Position numbers and translations under genes: made by a program. A DNA stretch of 45,958 bases, taken from assembly GCA_937944245.1 (NCBI GenBank), contig CALDYY010000043.1, positions 1 to 45,958 on the forward strand. The letters run 5' to 3'. Below the pieces are notes generated by a model. That model was given only the letters and a program-made list of their open reading frames with translations. It was not told the DNA's origin and made no database searches. This DNA is from an uncultured Saprospiraceae bacterium (GTDB lineage: Bacteria; Bacteroidota; Bacteroidia; Chitinophagales; Saprospiraceae). Positions 1-8,588 of the stretch are shown here, piece by piece (the first letter of the stretch is position 1; each line of letters begins with the position of its first letter).

Positions 1-193
1 AATTACTGAAAACCAATATTTTATGAACCTGACTTCAGTAAGGCTTAGTCATTTAGCCCGCTAAATTCCCTCGCCTTCCTATTGTCAGAACCACAAACTA
101 TTGATTTTCACTTAAAGAAAATTTTTAAACAAGCTCTAAAATTAATACAGTCTTTAGTTGTTTTGCTTTAAAATCTATAAAAAACAAAGAGTT

Positions 194-535
194 ATGAGCA
201 ATTTGCAGTATCGCTTCTTAGAACAAGAACTTGCTTTTTACAAAAAAACTTTGAGTAAAGCCGCCGACATGGTGCTTAGGGAAGATATTTCCAAGTACCC
301 GATTTTCGTGGCACATCAAGGAGAGATAGAGCTTGGAATTTTGCTTATTGACCGAGAAAAAACAGAAGGAAATTGGACAATTCATGTTTCTACATTGGAA
401 GAATTTGTGATGAAACAAGTGATTCAGCCCGAAAAGATAGATGAATTTAAAAAAGTATATAAAGATGCTAGAGGTCAGTTATGCTTTTTTGTTTTGAGCG
501 AACTTGGCGCAACCTTTAATTTCTTACCTCGTTGA
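194..535 (+). CDS. Small conserved-looking protein of unknown function
   Basis: A 113-residue soluble protein that I cannot assign to a family. I start it at the ATG at 194 (MSNLQYRF...) rather than the in-frame upstream start at 158, because the upstream residues (MFCFKIYKKQRV) look like read-through of AT-rich leader and the ATG sits after an A-rich stretch typical of Bacteroidota starts. It has no signal peptide, membrane segment or cysteine pair. The first third is helical and charged (LEQELAFYKKTLSKAADMV); the rest looks mixed alpha/beta, with alternating hydrophobic strands around residues 45-65. It lies 90 bp upstream of a hybrid histidine kinase on the same strand, so the two could be co-transcribed, but nothing in the protein itself suggests a signalling role. 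Confidence 0.7.
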   Translation: MSNLQYRFLEQELAFYKKTLSKAADMVLREDISKYPIFVAHQGEIELGILLIDREKTEGNWTIHVSTLEEFVMKQVIQPEKIDEFKKVYKDARGQLCFFVLSELGATFNFLPR

Positions 536-624
536 ATAGGTTGAAAAGTGTGCAACAATTCGAATGAAGTTCATCGCTTCAGGAGAGGCTTCACTATTTT
601 CCACTCGCTATTGGCTGCCTTATT

Positions 625-2130
625 TTGCTAGTTATTTTAACGACTGCAATAGCTCAAACACAAATATTAGTGGAGGTGAAAGATAAATTTTCTTTGGAAG
701 TTAGTCAACTAATGGCGTTGCATCACGAGTTGAAGATGCCCTTGCAAACTCTTTTAAACCTGTGTTATTTACTTAAAGATACCTCTCTGAACGAGCAACA
801 ACTCCATCTAGTTCATCAAATGGAAGAAGCGGTTGTCCTTTCCGGAAATATCATCCAGGATTGGGACAAACCTTCAACTAAGGAAGAGCTAGAAACCTTT
901 TCTATTCAAAATTTAGTTAAGCAATTATCAGCGGTTGTATCGCCTAAAGCTCAGCAAAAAAACTTAAAGTTGACCCTGTCCATTGCACCAAATTTGCCCA
1001 TCCACTGGCAAGGATATCCCACTAAATTATTGCGCATATTGATTAATTTATTGGATAATGCCATTAAATATACCCACGAAGGAAGCATCTCGCTTCAAAT
1101 AGAGGCAACAAATAAAGTAAACGAAATCTTATTTTGTGTACAAGACACAGGAATTGGAATGTCGGGTACACTACTAGGAAAAGTGCTAACGCCCTTTGAA
1201 CGTTCGCCAAACAATATTGACGGAGAAGGTATCGGTTTGCATCTAGTCAATCAATTAGTGACACAATTGAATGGCTCTATGCACATACAAAGCAACCATG
1301 TTGAGGGTACAAAAGTTGAGGTGTTGCTCCCTTTTCAAGGAAGTCAACTTGAGTCAACAACTTCTCTTTTAAATACTAATAACTCCTTAAAGTTATTGCT
1401 TGTAGATGACCACGAGATACATCAAACAATGACAAAACAGATTCTGGAGCGTCATTTGACTTGGGTGGAGGTAATAATCGCAAAAAATGGTGCAGAAGCC
1501 ATCGAAATATTGAAACGTCAAGCCGTTGCACTCGTATTACTAGATATTCAGATGCCAATTTTAGATGGCGAAGCAACAGCAAAGCACATTCGAGCGCATG
1601 TGAACGGCAGAATACCTATTATTGCGATGACAGGTAATGAGGTCTTGAATAGAGATTTATTTGACAATTATTTAATCAAGCCTTTTAAAACAGAGGTATT
1701 GATTGAAATGGTTACGTACTATGCAAAACAGAATTTTATGAACGAAACACAGAGCATACCCAAATTAATTGACCTTAGCTATCTTGATTTAATGGCAGAT
1801 GGCGATGAATTACTCAAAAAACTAATGCTAGAGATGCTGCTAGATGAATTTCCAACAGAAATTCAGAAAATGCAAGAATTGTATAAACTCGAAAGTTGGC
1901 GCGAGCTGCGTGGCGTGAGTCATCGCATGAAAACGACGTTGTCCTTCATTGGAAATAAGCTACTTAGTGATATAAACTGCCAAGTGGAATATATCGTAAG
2001 GCATCAAATTGACTTAGAGCATTTACCGCCTCTTTTTGAAAAAATTAGCCGACTTGCTCCAAATATATTGCTCCAACTAGAGGCAACATATGAAAAATTG
2101 GTTTCTCCTGAGCATGAGTCGCTTTCTTGA
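625..2130 (+). CDS. Hybrid histidine kinase with receiver and Hpt domains, 5' end uncertain
   Basis: A 501-residue signalling protein as read from TTG at 625. The H-box is HHELKMPL with phospho-acceptor His34; the ATPase domain (about 95-237) shows the N-box LLDNAIKYT (Asn145), DTGIGM and GEGIGLHLV. A receiver domain follows (about 255-370) with acidic pair D261/D262, phospho-acceptor D307 in LLDIQMP, T336 and K352. A C-terminal Hpt domain (about 385-490) carries His433 in SHRMKTT. All residues for a His-Asp-His relay are present, ending in an Hpt that should pass phosphate to an unlinked regulator. There is no sensor domain. The reading frame continues upstream of 625 as a hydrophobic membrane-like stretch until a TGA at 565, so the true start is unclear and the gene may be 5'-damaged. 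No response regulator gene is adjacent. Confidence 0.85.
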   Translation: MLVILTTAIAQTQILVEVKDKFSLEVSQLMALHHELKMPLQTLLNLCYLLKDTSLNEQQLHLVHQMEEAVVLSGNIIQDWDKPSTKEELETFSIQNLVKQLSAVVSPKAQQKNLKLTLSIAPNLPIHWQGYPTKLLRILINLLDNAIKYTHEGSISLQIEATNKVNEILFCVQDTGIGMSGTLLGKVLTPFERSPNNIDGEGIGLHLVNQLVTQLNGSMHIQSNHVEGTKVEVLLPFQGSQLESTTSLLNTNNSLKLLLVDDHEIHQTMTKQILERHLTWVEVIIAKNGAEAIEILKRQAVALVLLDIQMPILDGEATAKHIRAHVNGRIPIIAMTGNEVLNRDLFDNYLIKPFKTEVLIEMVTYYAKQNFMNETQSIPKLIDLSYLDLMADGDELLKKLMLEMLLDEFPTEIQKMQELYKLESWRELRGVSHRMKTTLSFIGNKLLSDINCQVEYIVRHQIDLEHLPPLFEKISRLAPNILLQLEATYEKLVSPEHESLS

Positions 2131-2210
2131 AAAACGGCTTACATCAATTTGTTATGTTTTGAGCAGGCGCAAAAAGCTTGGAGTTATTCATTGAATAATC
2201 ATACTATTGT

Positions 2211-3152
2211 TTAGTCGAACAGTTCAACAGTCCAAATGGTAATTTTTTGTTCTGCGTGATTGATTACCACAGGTAAATCCTTGCTGGTCAATCCATTTAC
2301 TAAAGCAGTACCATTCGGGAAACCTTTGTAGAAAAGAAAATCCATGTACTGACTATCGTTTTCGTGATAAGTCAAATAAAGTTGGGTCAATTCTAATACT
2401 TGATTGAAAGAGAACCAGTTATCTTCGTCAATTTTGTAGAACCAAAGCGCAAAAGCAAATTTTGCTTGTTCAGCACTATTGAAGCGTTCTAGATAGCAAA
2501 AAGGAACTATTGCGGTGGCAAGTACACCAAAATTAGCGCTTTCTCCTTTCTGAGCAATAGCAATTTGTCCAACTTCTTGACTAACATATCGAGTAAGCAC
2601 CACTTCATTTTCAACAACTTCAAGAAAATCAGCATGGCTTTTAAAGGTAATTGTATGGTAGTTCAAATTCCAATTTTCTCCGAGTAGTTGGCTAGACATC
2701 TGCTCTTTAAAATATTCATCAGCAGGTATAGACATGGAAAGTAATAAATCTTGCAATTTATCTTGTCCGAAACCTTGAATATTTTCAAGGTCTTCTATAC
2801 TGGTAAATCGCTTGTCAGGCAAGCTATCTCGTTTATCTAGTATGCGTTTAGCCACTGTTGCGCCAATGGTGTATCCTTTTTCTGAAGCCGAGAAATTCCT
2901 AATTTTTCCATCTGTAATATCACTGGCTTTAGTAGCATTGTTTAAAAATATCAACAACCTAGCCGTTGCCGATTTCGATATCATCTCTGGTTTGTTTTCA
3001 ATCATTAGGCGAGCGGTTTCAGCGTCAAAAGATTTAGGTATGAATGGAAGCGTACTGACTAAAGGGAGTTGCTGATTAGCACGAGGAATTTTAACAATTC
3101 GCTTATTGTCTTTTAATTTATTGATCTTTAAGTTAATATGGCGACTAATCAT
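2211..3152 (-). CDS. Helix-hairpin-helix domain protein of unknown function
   Basis: A 313-residue protein starting at ATG 3152. Residues about 95-140 form a ComEA-like helix-hairpin-helix unit: IGATVAKRILDKRD followed by FTSIEDLENIQGFGQDKLQDLL, with the GFG hairpin typical of non-sequence-specific DNA binding. There is no signal peptide, unlike ComEA, so it is probably cytoplasmic. The C-terminal half (about 160-313) looks globular and is unrecognised. The gene is convergent with the histidine kinase and diverges from the small carrier-like gene at 3302 across about 150 bp. DNA or nucleic-acid binding is inferred from the HhH unit only; the hairpin may instead serve as a protein-protein element. 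Confidence 0.7.
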   Translation of the reverse strand: MISRHINLKINKLKDNKRIVKIPRANQQLPLVSTLPFIPKSFDAETARLMIENKPEMISKSATARLLIFLNNATKASDITDGKIRNFSASEKGYTIGATVAKRILDKRDSLPDKRFTSIEDLENIQGFGQDKLQDLLLSMSIPADEYFKEQMSSQLLGENWNLNYHTITFKSHADFLEVVENEVVLTRYVSQEVGQIAIAQKGESANFGVLATAIVPFCYLERFNSAEQAKFAFALWFYKIDEDNWFSFNQVLELTQLYLTYHENDSQYMDFLFYKGFPNGTALVNGLTSKDLPVVINHAEQKITIWTVELFD

Positions 3153-3301
3153 GTTTTATGGATTATGTTTTTAAACATTATGGCTAACTTGTCAAAATAT
3201 AATCACGACAAAAGCGATTTATTTTCTGTTGGGATAAAGTTAGCAACTTTTCCAGTCATAAAATGTACTTTATAAAAACAATTTTAATCACCCGATAGAG
3301 T

Positions 3302-3562
3302 ATGAGAACTTACGCACGCATTGAAAGTCGTATTAAAAATGTCATCACTGATGAATTTAAGATTGCTAACCGCTATCTTTGTTCAGAAACAAACTTGAGA
3401 GAAGATTTGGGATTAGATGATTATGACATGATTTTTTTGTCTTTAGCATTAGAAGATGAATTTGAAATTATGTTAAACCAAAAAATGGATAATATCTTCG
3501 AAATCAAAGACTTGGTATCTTTAGTGATTTCCAACACTTCAACAACCCTAGCACTAAGCTAA
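3302..3562 (+). CDS. Acyl-carrier-like protein lacking the phosphopantetheine serine
   Basis: An 86-residue protein whose length and pattern match acyl carrier proteins: an amphipathic first helix, then EDLGLDDYDMIFLSLALEDE, which aligns with the usual E-D-L-G-x-D-S-L-D-x-x-x-L-x-x-x-L-E-x-E-F. In carrier proteins the DSL serine carries 4'-phosphopantetheine. Here that position is Asp40 and the next residue Tyr41, giving DDY, so the protein cannot be loaded in the normal way. It stands alone, between an HhH protein on the other strand and a membrane glycosyltransferase 124 bp downstream, and a hairpin terminator-like sequence follows it. It may be a degenerate carrier used as a scaffold or regulator. 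The fold assignment is good; the function is unknown. Confidence 0.75.
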   Translation: MRTYARIESRIKNVITDEFKIANRYLCSETNLREDLGLDDYDMIFLSLALEDEFEIMLNQKMDNIFEIKDLVSLVISNTSTTLALS

Positions 3563-3584
3563 AGGTTAAGCCTTATCCAATTTT

Positions 3585-3616
3585 TAGTGGGAGAACGTAA
3601 AGACTTACTCCCACTA
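3585..3616 (+). terminator. Hairpin terminator candidate after the carrier-like gene
   Basis: A perfect 9-bp inverted repeat, TAGTGGGAG (3585-3593) and CTCCCACTA (3608-3616), with a 14-nt loop that can fold further through GTAA/TTAC. It lies 22 bp after the stop of the carrier-like gene and about 70 bp before the next gene. There is no long T-run right after it, so termination strength is uncertain. Confidence 0.5.
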
Positions 3617-3685
3617 TACTTTCTCAAAACAATTTTTTAGGCATTATTTCCTTTCTTTGTTGCCATCAATATTCAAAGTTAATCC

Positions 3686-5275
3686 ATGCAGCGTTCTACC
3701 TTTTTCTTCTGGGGCATTTTATTAATAAGTATTTTAACATTCTTCGCTAATATTGGAGGCATTTCTATCTACATATTGGACGAAGCCAAAAATGCAGAAT
3801 GCGCAAGAGAGATGAATGAACTTAGCGCATGGATTGTGCCTACTTACAACTATGAATTGCGCACAGATAAGCCCCCGTTACACTACTACTTTATGATAAC
3901 TGCTTATCGCATCTTTGGGGTATCCCCTTTTTCGGCGCGCTTCTTTTCTGCATTTTTTGGTATAGCGACAGTACTGATGACGTTTCTTTACACTAAGCGG
4001 CACGCTAATTCGAGCATAGCATCCATAACCGCTTTAATCTTGATAAGTTCCATTCATTTTGTGATTCAGTTTCATCTAGCAGTACCCGATCCTTACCTCA
4101 TCTTTTTTATGACACTTGCCACATTTTCTTTTTATTCGGCAATAGAACAAAATAATATTCTGCAACTTTACACAGGATATATAGCCATAGCTTTAGCCGC
4201 TTTAGCCAAAGGCATTGTTGCCGTAGGATTGATTGGACTTATTTTTTTGCTCTACCTCGTTTTTACTCGGCAGTTTACTTGGCAGCAACTAAAGCGTTTA
4301 CATCTTCTAAGAGGCAGCCTACTTTTTTTAGCCATTGCTTTGCCTTGGTATGTGATGGTGGGCTATGCCACGCAAGGCGAATGGTTGCGCGGCTTTTTTT
4401 TTGAACACAACCTTAGCCGATTTACCAACGAAATGGAAGGGCACGGCGGTTTTTTCCTTTTGCCGGTTCTGTTTGTCATATTAGGAATGCTACCATTTTC
4501 TATTTTTATACCTCAAACTGTGGCATATGCCTTCCAGCATAAATCAAATCGCTTTTTACAATTAAGCATGATTACTGTAGCTGTGATTGTTGTTTTTTTC
4601 TGCTTTTCTGCTACTAAGTTACCGAATTACACCGTACCTGCTTATCCTTTTATGGCTATTTTATTGGCTCATTTTTTGGCTTCAAAACAACAAGAAAAAA
4701 ACTCTAAATATCTAATTATCAATTTAGTAATATGGTTCATCCTAACCATCAGCCTAATATTTACTGCCAACATAGCACGTCAACAATTTTTAGATATTCC
4801 AATATCATTGGTTCTTTTAGCCTTGTCGCCATTAGCAGTTGGTGCGATATTGGCTATTTTCTTTTACTATGTTACCCCTTTTTCAAAGGTTTTATTTGCA
4901 CTTACGGGCAGTGGTATCTTGAGTAGCTTATTGATATGGTATGGCTTATTTCCTGCTATTGACAAAGGCAATTCTGTACTAAATGGTGTGGAGCTATTGA
5001 GAAATCAACCTCATGTGGCGCATTACATCCGCATGAATCGAGCATTCGTGTTCAATTTACAACGAGAAATTCCACAACTCAACACACCAGAAGAAGTAGC
5101 TCTTTTCTTTCAAAACTACCCTACTGGTCGTTTGATTACAATAGAGAAATTTCTGCCAGAACTGCAAGTGCCACTAGACACCTTACTATTGCAGAAAGAT
5201 TTATTTGAAAGCACGACTACTGTTGTGCTCAAATTATCAGAATCTAATTCGAGGGTCGAAGAGAGCATAGAGTAA
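3686..5275 (+). CDS. ArnT/PMT-type (GT-39-like) membrane glycosyltransferase
   Basis: A 529-residue polytopic inner-membrane protein of the GT-C class. After the first membrane helix it has ILDEAKNAECAREM (acidic pair D32/E33, the catalytic-loop signature) and TDKPPLHYY (residues 60-68), both typical of ArnT and related transferases that use lipid-linked sugars on the periplasmic side. About ten further hydrophobic segments follow, then a soluble C-terminal part of about 100 residues. The acceptor could be lipid A, protein or another glycan; the sequence does not say. The last 39 bp overlap the 3' end of the permease gene on the other strand, with no terminator between them. Confidence 0.85.
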   Translation: MQRSTFFFWGILLISILTFFANIGGISIYILDEAKNAECAREMNELSAWIVPTYNYELRTDKPPLHYYFMITAYRIFGVSPFSARFFSAFFGIATVLMTFLYTKRHANSSIASITALILISSIHFVIQFHLAVPDPYLIFFMTLATFSFYSAIEQNNILQLYTGYIAIALAALAKGIVAVGLIGLIFLLYLVFTRQFTWQQLKRLHLLRGSLLFLAIALPWYVMVGYATQGEWLRGFFFEHNLSRFTNEMEGHGGFFLLPVLFVILGMLPFSIFIPQTVAYAFQHKSNRFLQLSMITVAVIVVFFCFSATKLPNYTVPAYPFMAILLAHFLASKQQEKNSKYLIINLVIWFILTISLIFTANIARQQFLDIPISLVLLALSPLAVGAILAIFFYYVTPFSKVLFALTGSGILSSLLIWYGLFPAIDKGNSVLNGVELLRNQPHVAHYIRMNRAFVFNLQREIPQLNTPEEVALFFQNYPTGRLITIEKFLPELQVPLDTLLLQKDLFESTTTVVLKLSESNSRVEESIE

Positions 5276-6631
5276 GTCAGCAATTAAAATGCCAATCATA
5301 GTCAATATAGCTCCTAGCATGAGAATAGCATACACCAGCGTCCAATCGCGCATGTAAATAGCATCAAGCAGTAATTTGCCCATACCATTAATTTCAAATA
5401 CCGATTCGATGATGACAGAACCAGCAATGAGGGAAGGTATAACCGCTCCCAACATAGTGATAAGTGGAAAAAGTGCATTGCGAAAAGCGTGTTTCCAAAT
5501 TACTTTTTTCATAGATAGCCCTTTGGCTTTTGCAGTTACAATGTAAGGTTGTTGTAGCACTTCCTGCATACTGCCGCGCATTTGGCGTGCAATAAATGCC
5601 AATGAGGGGTAAGTCATACAAAAAATGGGGAGTACCAGATGACTAGCGCGTTCCCAAAAAATCGCCCAAAATGGAGCATCAGACGGTAAATTGCCTAAGC
5701 CAATAGATGCAAACCAATTCATACCATAAATGGGTGTCGTGAAAAAGATAAGCAGTATCGTCGCAATCCAAAATGTAGGTAAGGAATACAAACCAAAAAG
5801 AAAAACAGTGATAAAACGCTCTAACGTACTACCGCTATGAACGGCTGCCCATACGCCAATAGGGACAGCAATGAGATAGGCAAGTACAACTGCAAAAATG
5901 CTCAAGAGCAGTGTCCAACGCAAACCATCTTTTATTTTGTCTGCCACAGGGCGGTAGTCGCGTAAGGAAATACCAAAATCTCCAATTAAAAATCGGCTAA
6001 TCCACTGATGATATTGATTGTTCCAACCGTACCAATATATTTTTGGCAGCCAATTTTTTTGAGGTGTTGCTGTTGCCATCATAGTGTCATAAGCAGCTAA
6101 AAGCGGCTGTGTATCTATTTGCTTTGCCTGCTGGATGATGGCTAGTTTGGCTTGAATCTGCTGATTTTTATCTACTAAATACAAACTGGATAGTTCGTTT
6201 CTTGCTCTGGTAAATTCCTCACTGCCTTTCAAGGAATCGGGCATAGCAAGCGCAGTACGTTCCGCAGTCTTGATAGCATTGTAATATGCTTCTATGGCAA
6301 CCCAATTTCCGTGCTGGGCAATTAATTTCTTCAAATTGGTGCGGTGGTCTTCTCTCAGTATTCGATAGAGGGTATCAGGATAGGCTTGCGTAGTGACAGC
6401 AAAATAAAATGGAGGTTTATCCAAATTAAGTTCAGTGGCAATACCTCTGTAGATTCTATCTCTATTTTCTAAGTCAACGAAAGAAGTAACTTTAGCAGAC
6501 CTTACTTCTGCCAAATCGCTTACAGGGTCTCCCGGTGCTAAATGGCTTAACCCAAAGGCAATCAAAGAAATGATAAAAAAAATAGGTATAAAAATTAAAA
6601 TTCGTTTTAAGAAATACCACCACATAATCAA
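5237..6631 (-). CDS. Oligopeptide/dipeptide ABC transporter permease, DppB/OppB type
   Basis: A 464-residue inner-membrane permease. TM1 is followed by the family motif HLAPGDPV (about 30-37). The C-terminal half has five membrane segments and the cytoplasmic coupling loop, about VTAKAKGLSMKKVIWKHAFRNA, that contacts the ATPase, and ends with the typical ALFDPRIRF. Usual DppB proteins are about 300-340 residues; the excess is a mostly hydrophilic, helical insertion of about 150 residues after TM1 (about 40-195), expected on the periplasmic side. It lies 57 bp downstream of a family 5 substrate-binding lipoprotein and is probably co-transcribed. No DppC, DppD or DppF gene is nearby. The substrate is likely peptides, but this is family-level inference. 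Confidence 0.9.
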   Translation of the reverse strand: MIMWWYFLKRILIFIPIFFIISLIAFGLSHLAPGDPVSDLAEVRSAKVTSFVDLENRDRIYRGIATELNLDKPPFYFAVTTQAYPDTLYRILREDHRTNLKKLIAQHGNWVAIEAYYNAIKTAERTALAMPDSLKGSEEFTRARNELSSLYLVDKNQQIQAKLAIIQQAKQIDTQPLLAAYDTMMATATPQKNWLPKIYWYGWNNQYHQWISRFLIGDFGISLRDYRPVADKIKDGLRWTLLLSIFAVVLAYLIAVPIGVWAAVHSGSTLERFITVFLFGLYSLPTFWIATILLIFFTTPIYGMNWFASIGLGNLPSDAPFWAIFWERASHLVLPIFCMTYPSLAFIARQMRGSMQEVLQQPYIVTAKAKGLSMKKVIWKHAFRNALFPLITMLGAVIPSLIAGSVIIESVFEINGMGKLLLDAIYMRDWTLVYAILMLGAILTMIGILIADLLYALFDPRIRF

Positions 6632-6688
6632 TCATTGTTTTAGCATTGGCAAAAGGCTATTCTTCCTGCCAATGCTAAAAATAAAGGT

Positions 6689-8479
6689 TTAGTTTAACAC
6701 TAAGTCGAAAGTTCCTGGAAAATAACCAGGACGCAAAGCATAGGTTTCCGTTTTAAATCGCCTGTGTAAAGCCATAAAGTTAGGTAACATATATAAAAAA
6801 AGTACAGGCTGTTCTTCATACACTATTTCTTGTAGTTGCTTGTACAACGCTGCTCTTTTTTTTGTGTCTTGCGTTACTCTTATCTCGTCAATTAGAGCAT
6901 CCGATTTAGCGTTGCCAAATCCTGAGCGATTGAATCCGTCGGGAGTATCGCTCTCTGTATGCCAAGACTGTTTAGGGTCAAATATCCAAGGTGTTGGGAT
7001 AGATAGACCACTTTGAATCAAATCAAAATTTCGTTTATTCATATCGCCACGCATCGCCACTGATTCTTTGGCGATAATTTCGACCTTCACCCCCGCTTTT
7101 AGTGCATCTTCCTTGAAAATCAATGCCATATCTTGTTGCGTTTGCACACCTGCCACACAAAGTAAGTCCAAGCTCATTTCCACTAATTCACCATCTATCT
7201 CTTTATCTACAATACCATCATTATTAGAATCTTTCCAACCTGCTTCTGCTAGTAATTTTTTTGCTTTATCTACGTCAAAAGGAATGGGTTTGAGTTGATC
7301 GTTATAGCCCAGCATCATCGGCAAAATAGGACTGACAATGCGTTCTACTAATCCGTTTTGAACGGTCTCTATGATTTCATCTACATTCAACAAATGTGCT
7401 AGTGCTCGACGCACTCGTTTGTCGTTTAGTTTTTTATTCTTCGTGTTGATGTACCATAAACCGTAATTAAACGTAGGTGCTTTGGTTAACTCATAAAAAG
7501 TGGGCGTATATCCATCCTTAGTCAAGGCATCAAAATCGGTAGGTGCAATACCTGCACGCACATCTATTTGTTCGCCCTGCAAAGCAATATTAGCTGTTTG
7601 ACCATCAGAAATAGGCTGATAGATAATTTCAGCAACCTTTGCTTGAAAAAAAGGATTTTCTTTGGCGTACTTAGCTCCCCACCAGTTTTGCTTTTTCTCT
7701 AAGACCAATCTCTGCCCAGTAGTCCATTCTTTCAAGCGATAAGGACCACTTCCTGAAACACCTTCTGGCTCACGCGCAAATTGGGGTGCACTAAATTGTT
7801 CAGCAAACTGCTGTAAAGCAGGGTACTTATCCGCCATTTCAGAAGCTTTCTTTTTATCGAATAAATCCTCAATAGGAATATTTTTCAACAATCCATTTGG
7901 GTCGTAGTGATATTCTGGGATGATGGCAAAACCACTAGCGGCTATGGCTTCATTATTGATATTATTGCCATCCAATACTAAAGTAAATTTTCTAGGATTA
8001 TCCGGAAAAAGCAAAATGGCTTTAATCGGCTCAATCACATTACTCAAACCTGCGCTACCCTTTGGATTGAGTAATGTCTTGAGCGAAAAAACGACATCGC
8101 TTGCCAACACAGGTGTACCGTTGTCCCATTGCGCCTCCGCTCGAAGTTCAAAAGTGTAATTCGTGCGTTCTACGTTGTCATTTTTTATTTCTACTTGAGG
8201 TTTTTCTTTTGCAAGAGCTGGTGTAAAACCCAGTGTTTTTGGGTCAATGGTCATCAGATATTGGAAAATATGATCCATCACGTTGTTGGCATAGAGCGAA
8301 TAGGAGAGCATCGGGTTTAAACCCTCTGGCTCTGCTCTTTCTGCTGTGATAACACTGTTGCTTGTGCGCTTGAAATCAGGCAACGTCGTTTTAGGCTTGG
8401 GGTCTGTCCTACAACTTGTGGACAACATCAACAAAAACACAAATAACCAAATAAGCGGAACATGGAACTGATATTTCAT
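6689..8479 (-). CDS. Family 5 (peptide-type) ABC substrate-binding lipoprotein
   Basis: A 596-residue lipoprotein. Residues 1-23 are a signal peptide with lipobox LSTSC, lipidated at Cys23. The mature part is an SBP_bac_5 protein: AEPEGLNPMLSY near the N-terminus, a central GSGPYRLKEW block, and a C-terminal half with RALAHLLN (the RRAL region) and PGYFPGTFDLVLN at the end. Such proteins capture oligopeptides or similar solutes and deliver them to the DppB/DppC permeases. The downstream permease gene follows by 57 bp, so this is the first gene of the pair. It diverges from the epimerase gene at 8589 across about 110 bp, where a shared promoter region is expected. Confidence 0.92.
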   Translation of the reverse strand: MKYQFHVPLIWLFVFLLMLSTSCRTDPKPKTTLPDFKRTSNSVITAERAEPEGLNPMLSYSLYANNVMDHIFQYLMTIDPKTLGFTPALAKEKPQVEIKNDNVERTNYTFELRAEAQWDNGTPVLASDVVFSLKTLLNPKGSAGLSNVIEPIKAILLFPDNPRKFTLVLDGNNINNEAIAASGFAIIPEYHYDPNGLLKNIPIEDLFDKKKASEMADKYPALQQFAEQFSAPQFAREPEGVSGSGPYRLKEWTTGQRLVLEKKQNWWGAKYAKENPFFQAKVAEIIYQPISDGQTANIALQGEQIDVRAGIAPTDFDALTKDGYTPTFYELTKAPTFNYGLWYINTKNKKLNDKRVRRALAHLLNVDEIIETVQNGLVERIVSPILPMMLGYNDQLKPIPFDVDKAKKLLAEAGWKDSNNDGIVDKEIDGELVEMSLDLLCVAGVQTQQDMALIFKEDALKAGVKVEIIAKESVAMRGDMNKRNFDLIQSGLSIPTPWIFDPKQSWHTESDTPDGFNRSGFGNAKSDALIDEIRVTQDTKKRAALYKQLQEIVYEEQPVLFLYMLPNFMALHRRFKTETYALRPGYFPGTFDLVLN

Positions 8480-8588
8480 AGTATTTGAGAGGATTGTTAA
8501 TGAATGTAAACAACTTTAGCATAAAAATAATCATTCCTATGAACGGAATAGCATGATATAGGGTTACAATTCAAAAATTAGACAAAAT

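Noticed and set aside
1-193. Gene remnant at the left edge
   Set aside because: No frame longer than a few codons is convincing there; it appears to be an AT-rich spacer.
2184-2198. TTATTCA/TGAATAA hairpin between the kinase and HhH genes as a terminator
   Set aside because: The stem is only 7 AT-rich base pairs with a one-base loop and no T-run, so it is likely chance.
3302-3562. The carrier-like gene as part of a fatty acid or polyketide operon
   Set aside because: No ketosynthase, transferase or other biosynthetic gene is adjacent, and the loading serine is absent.
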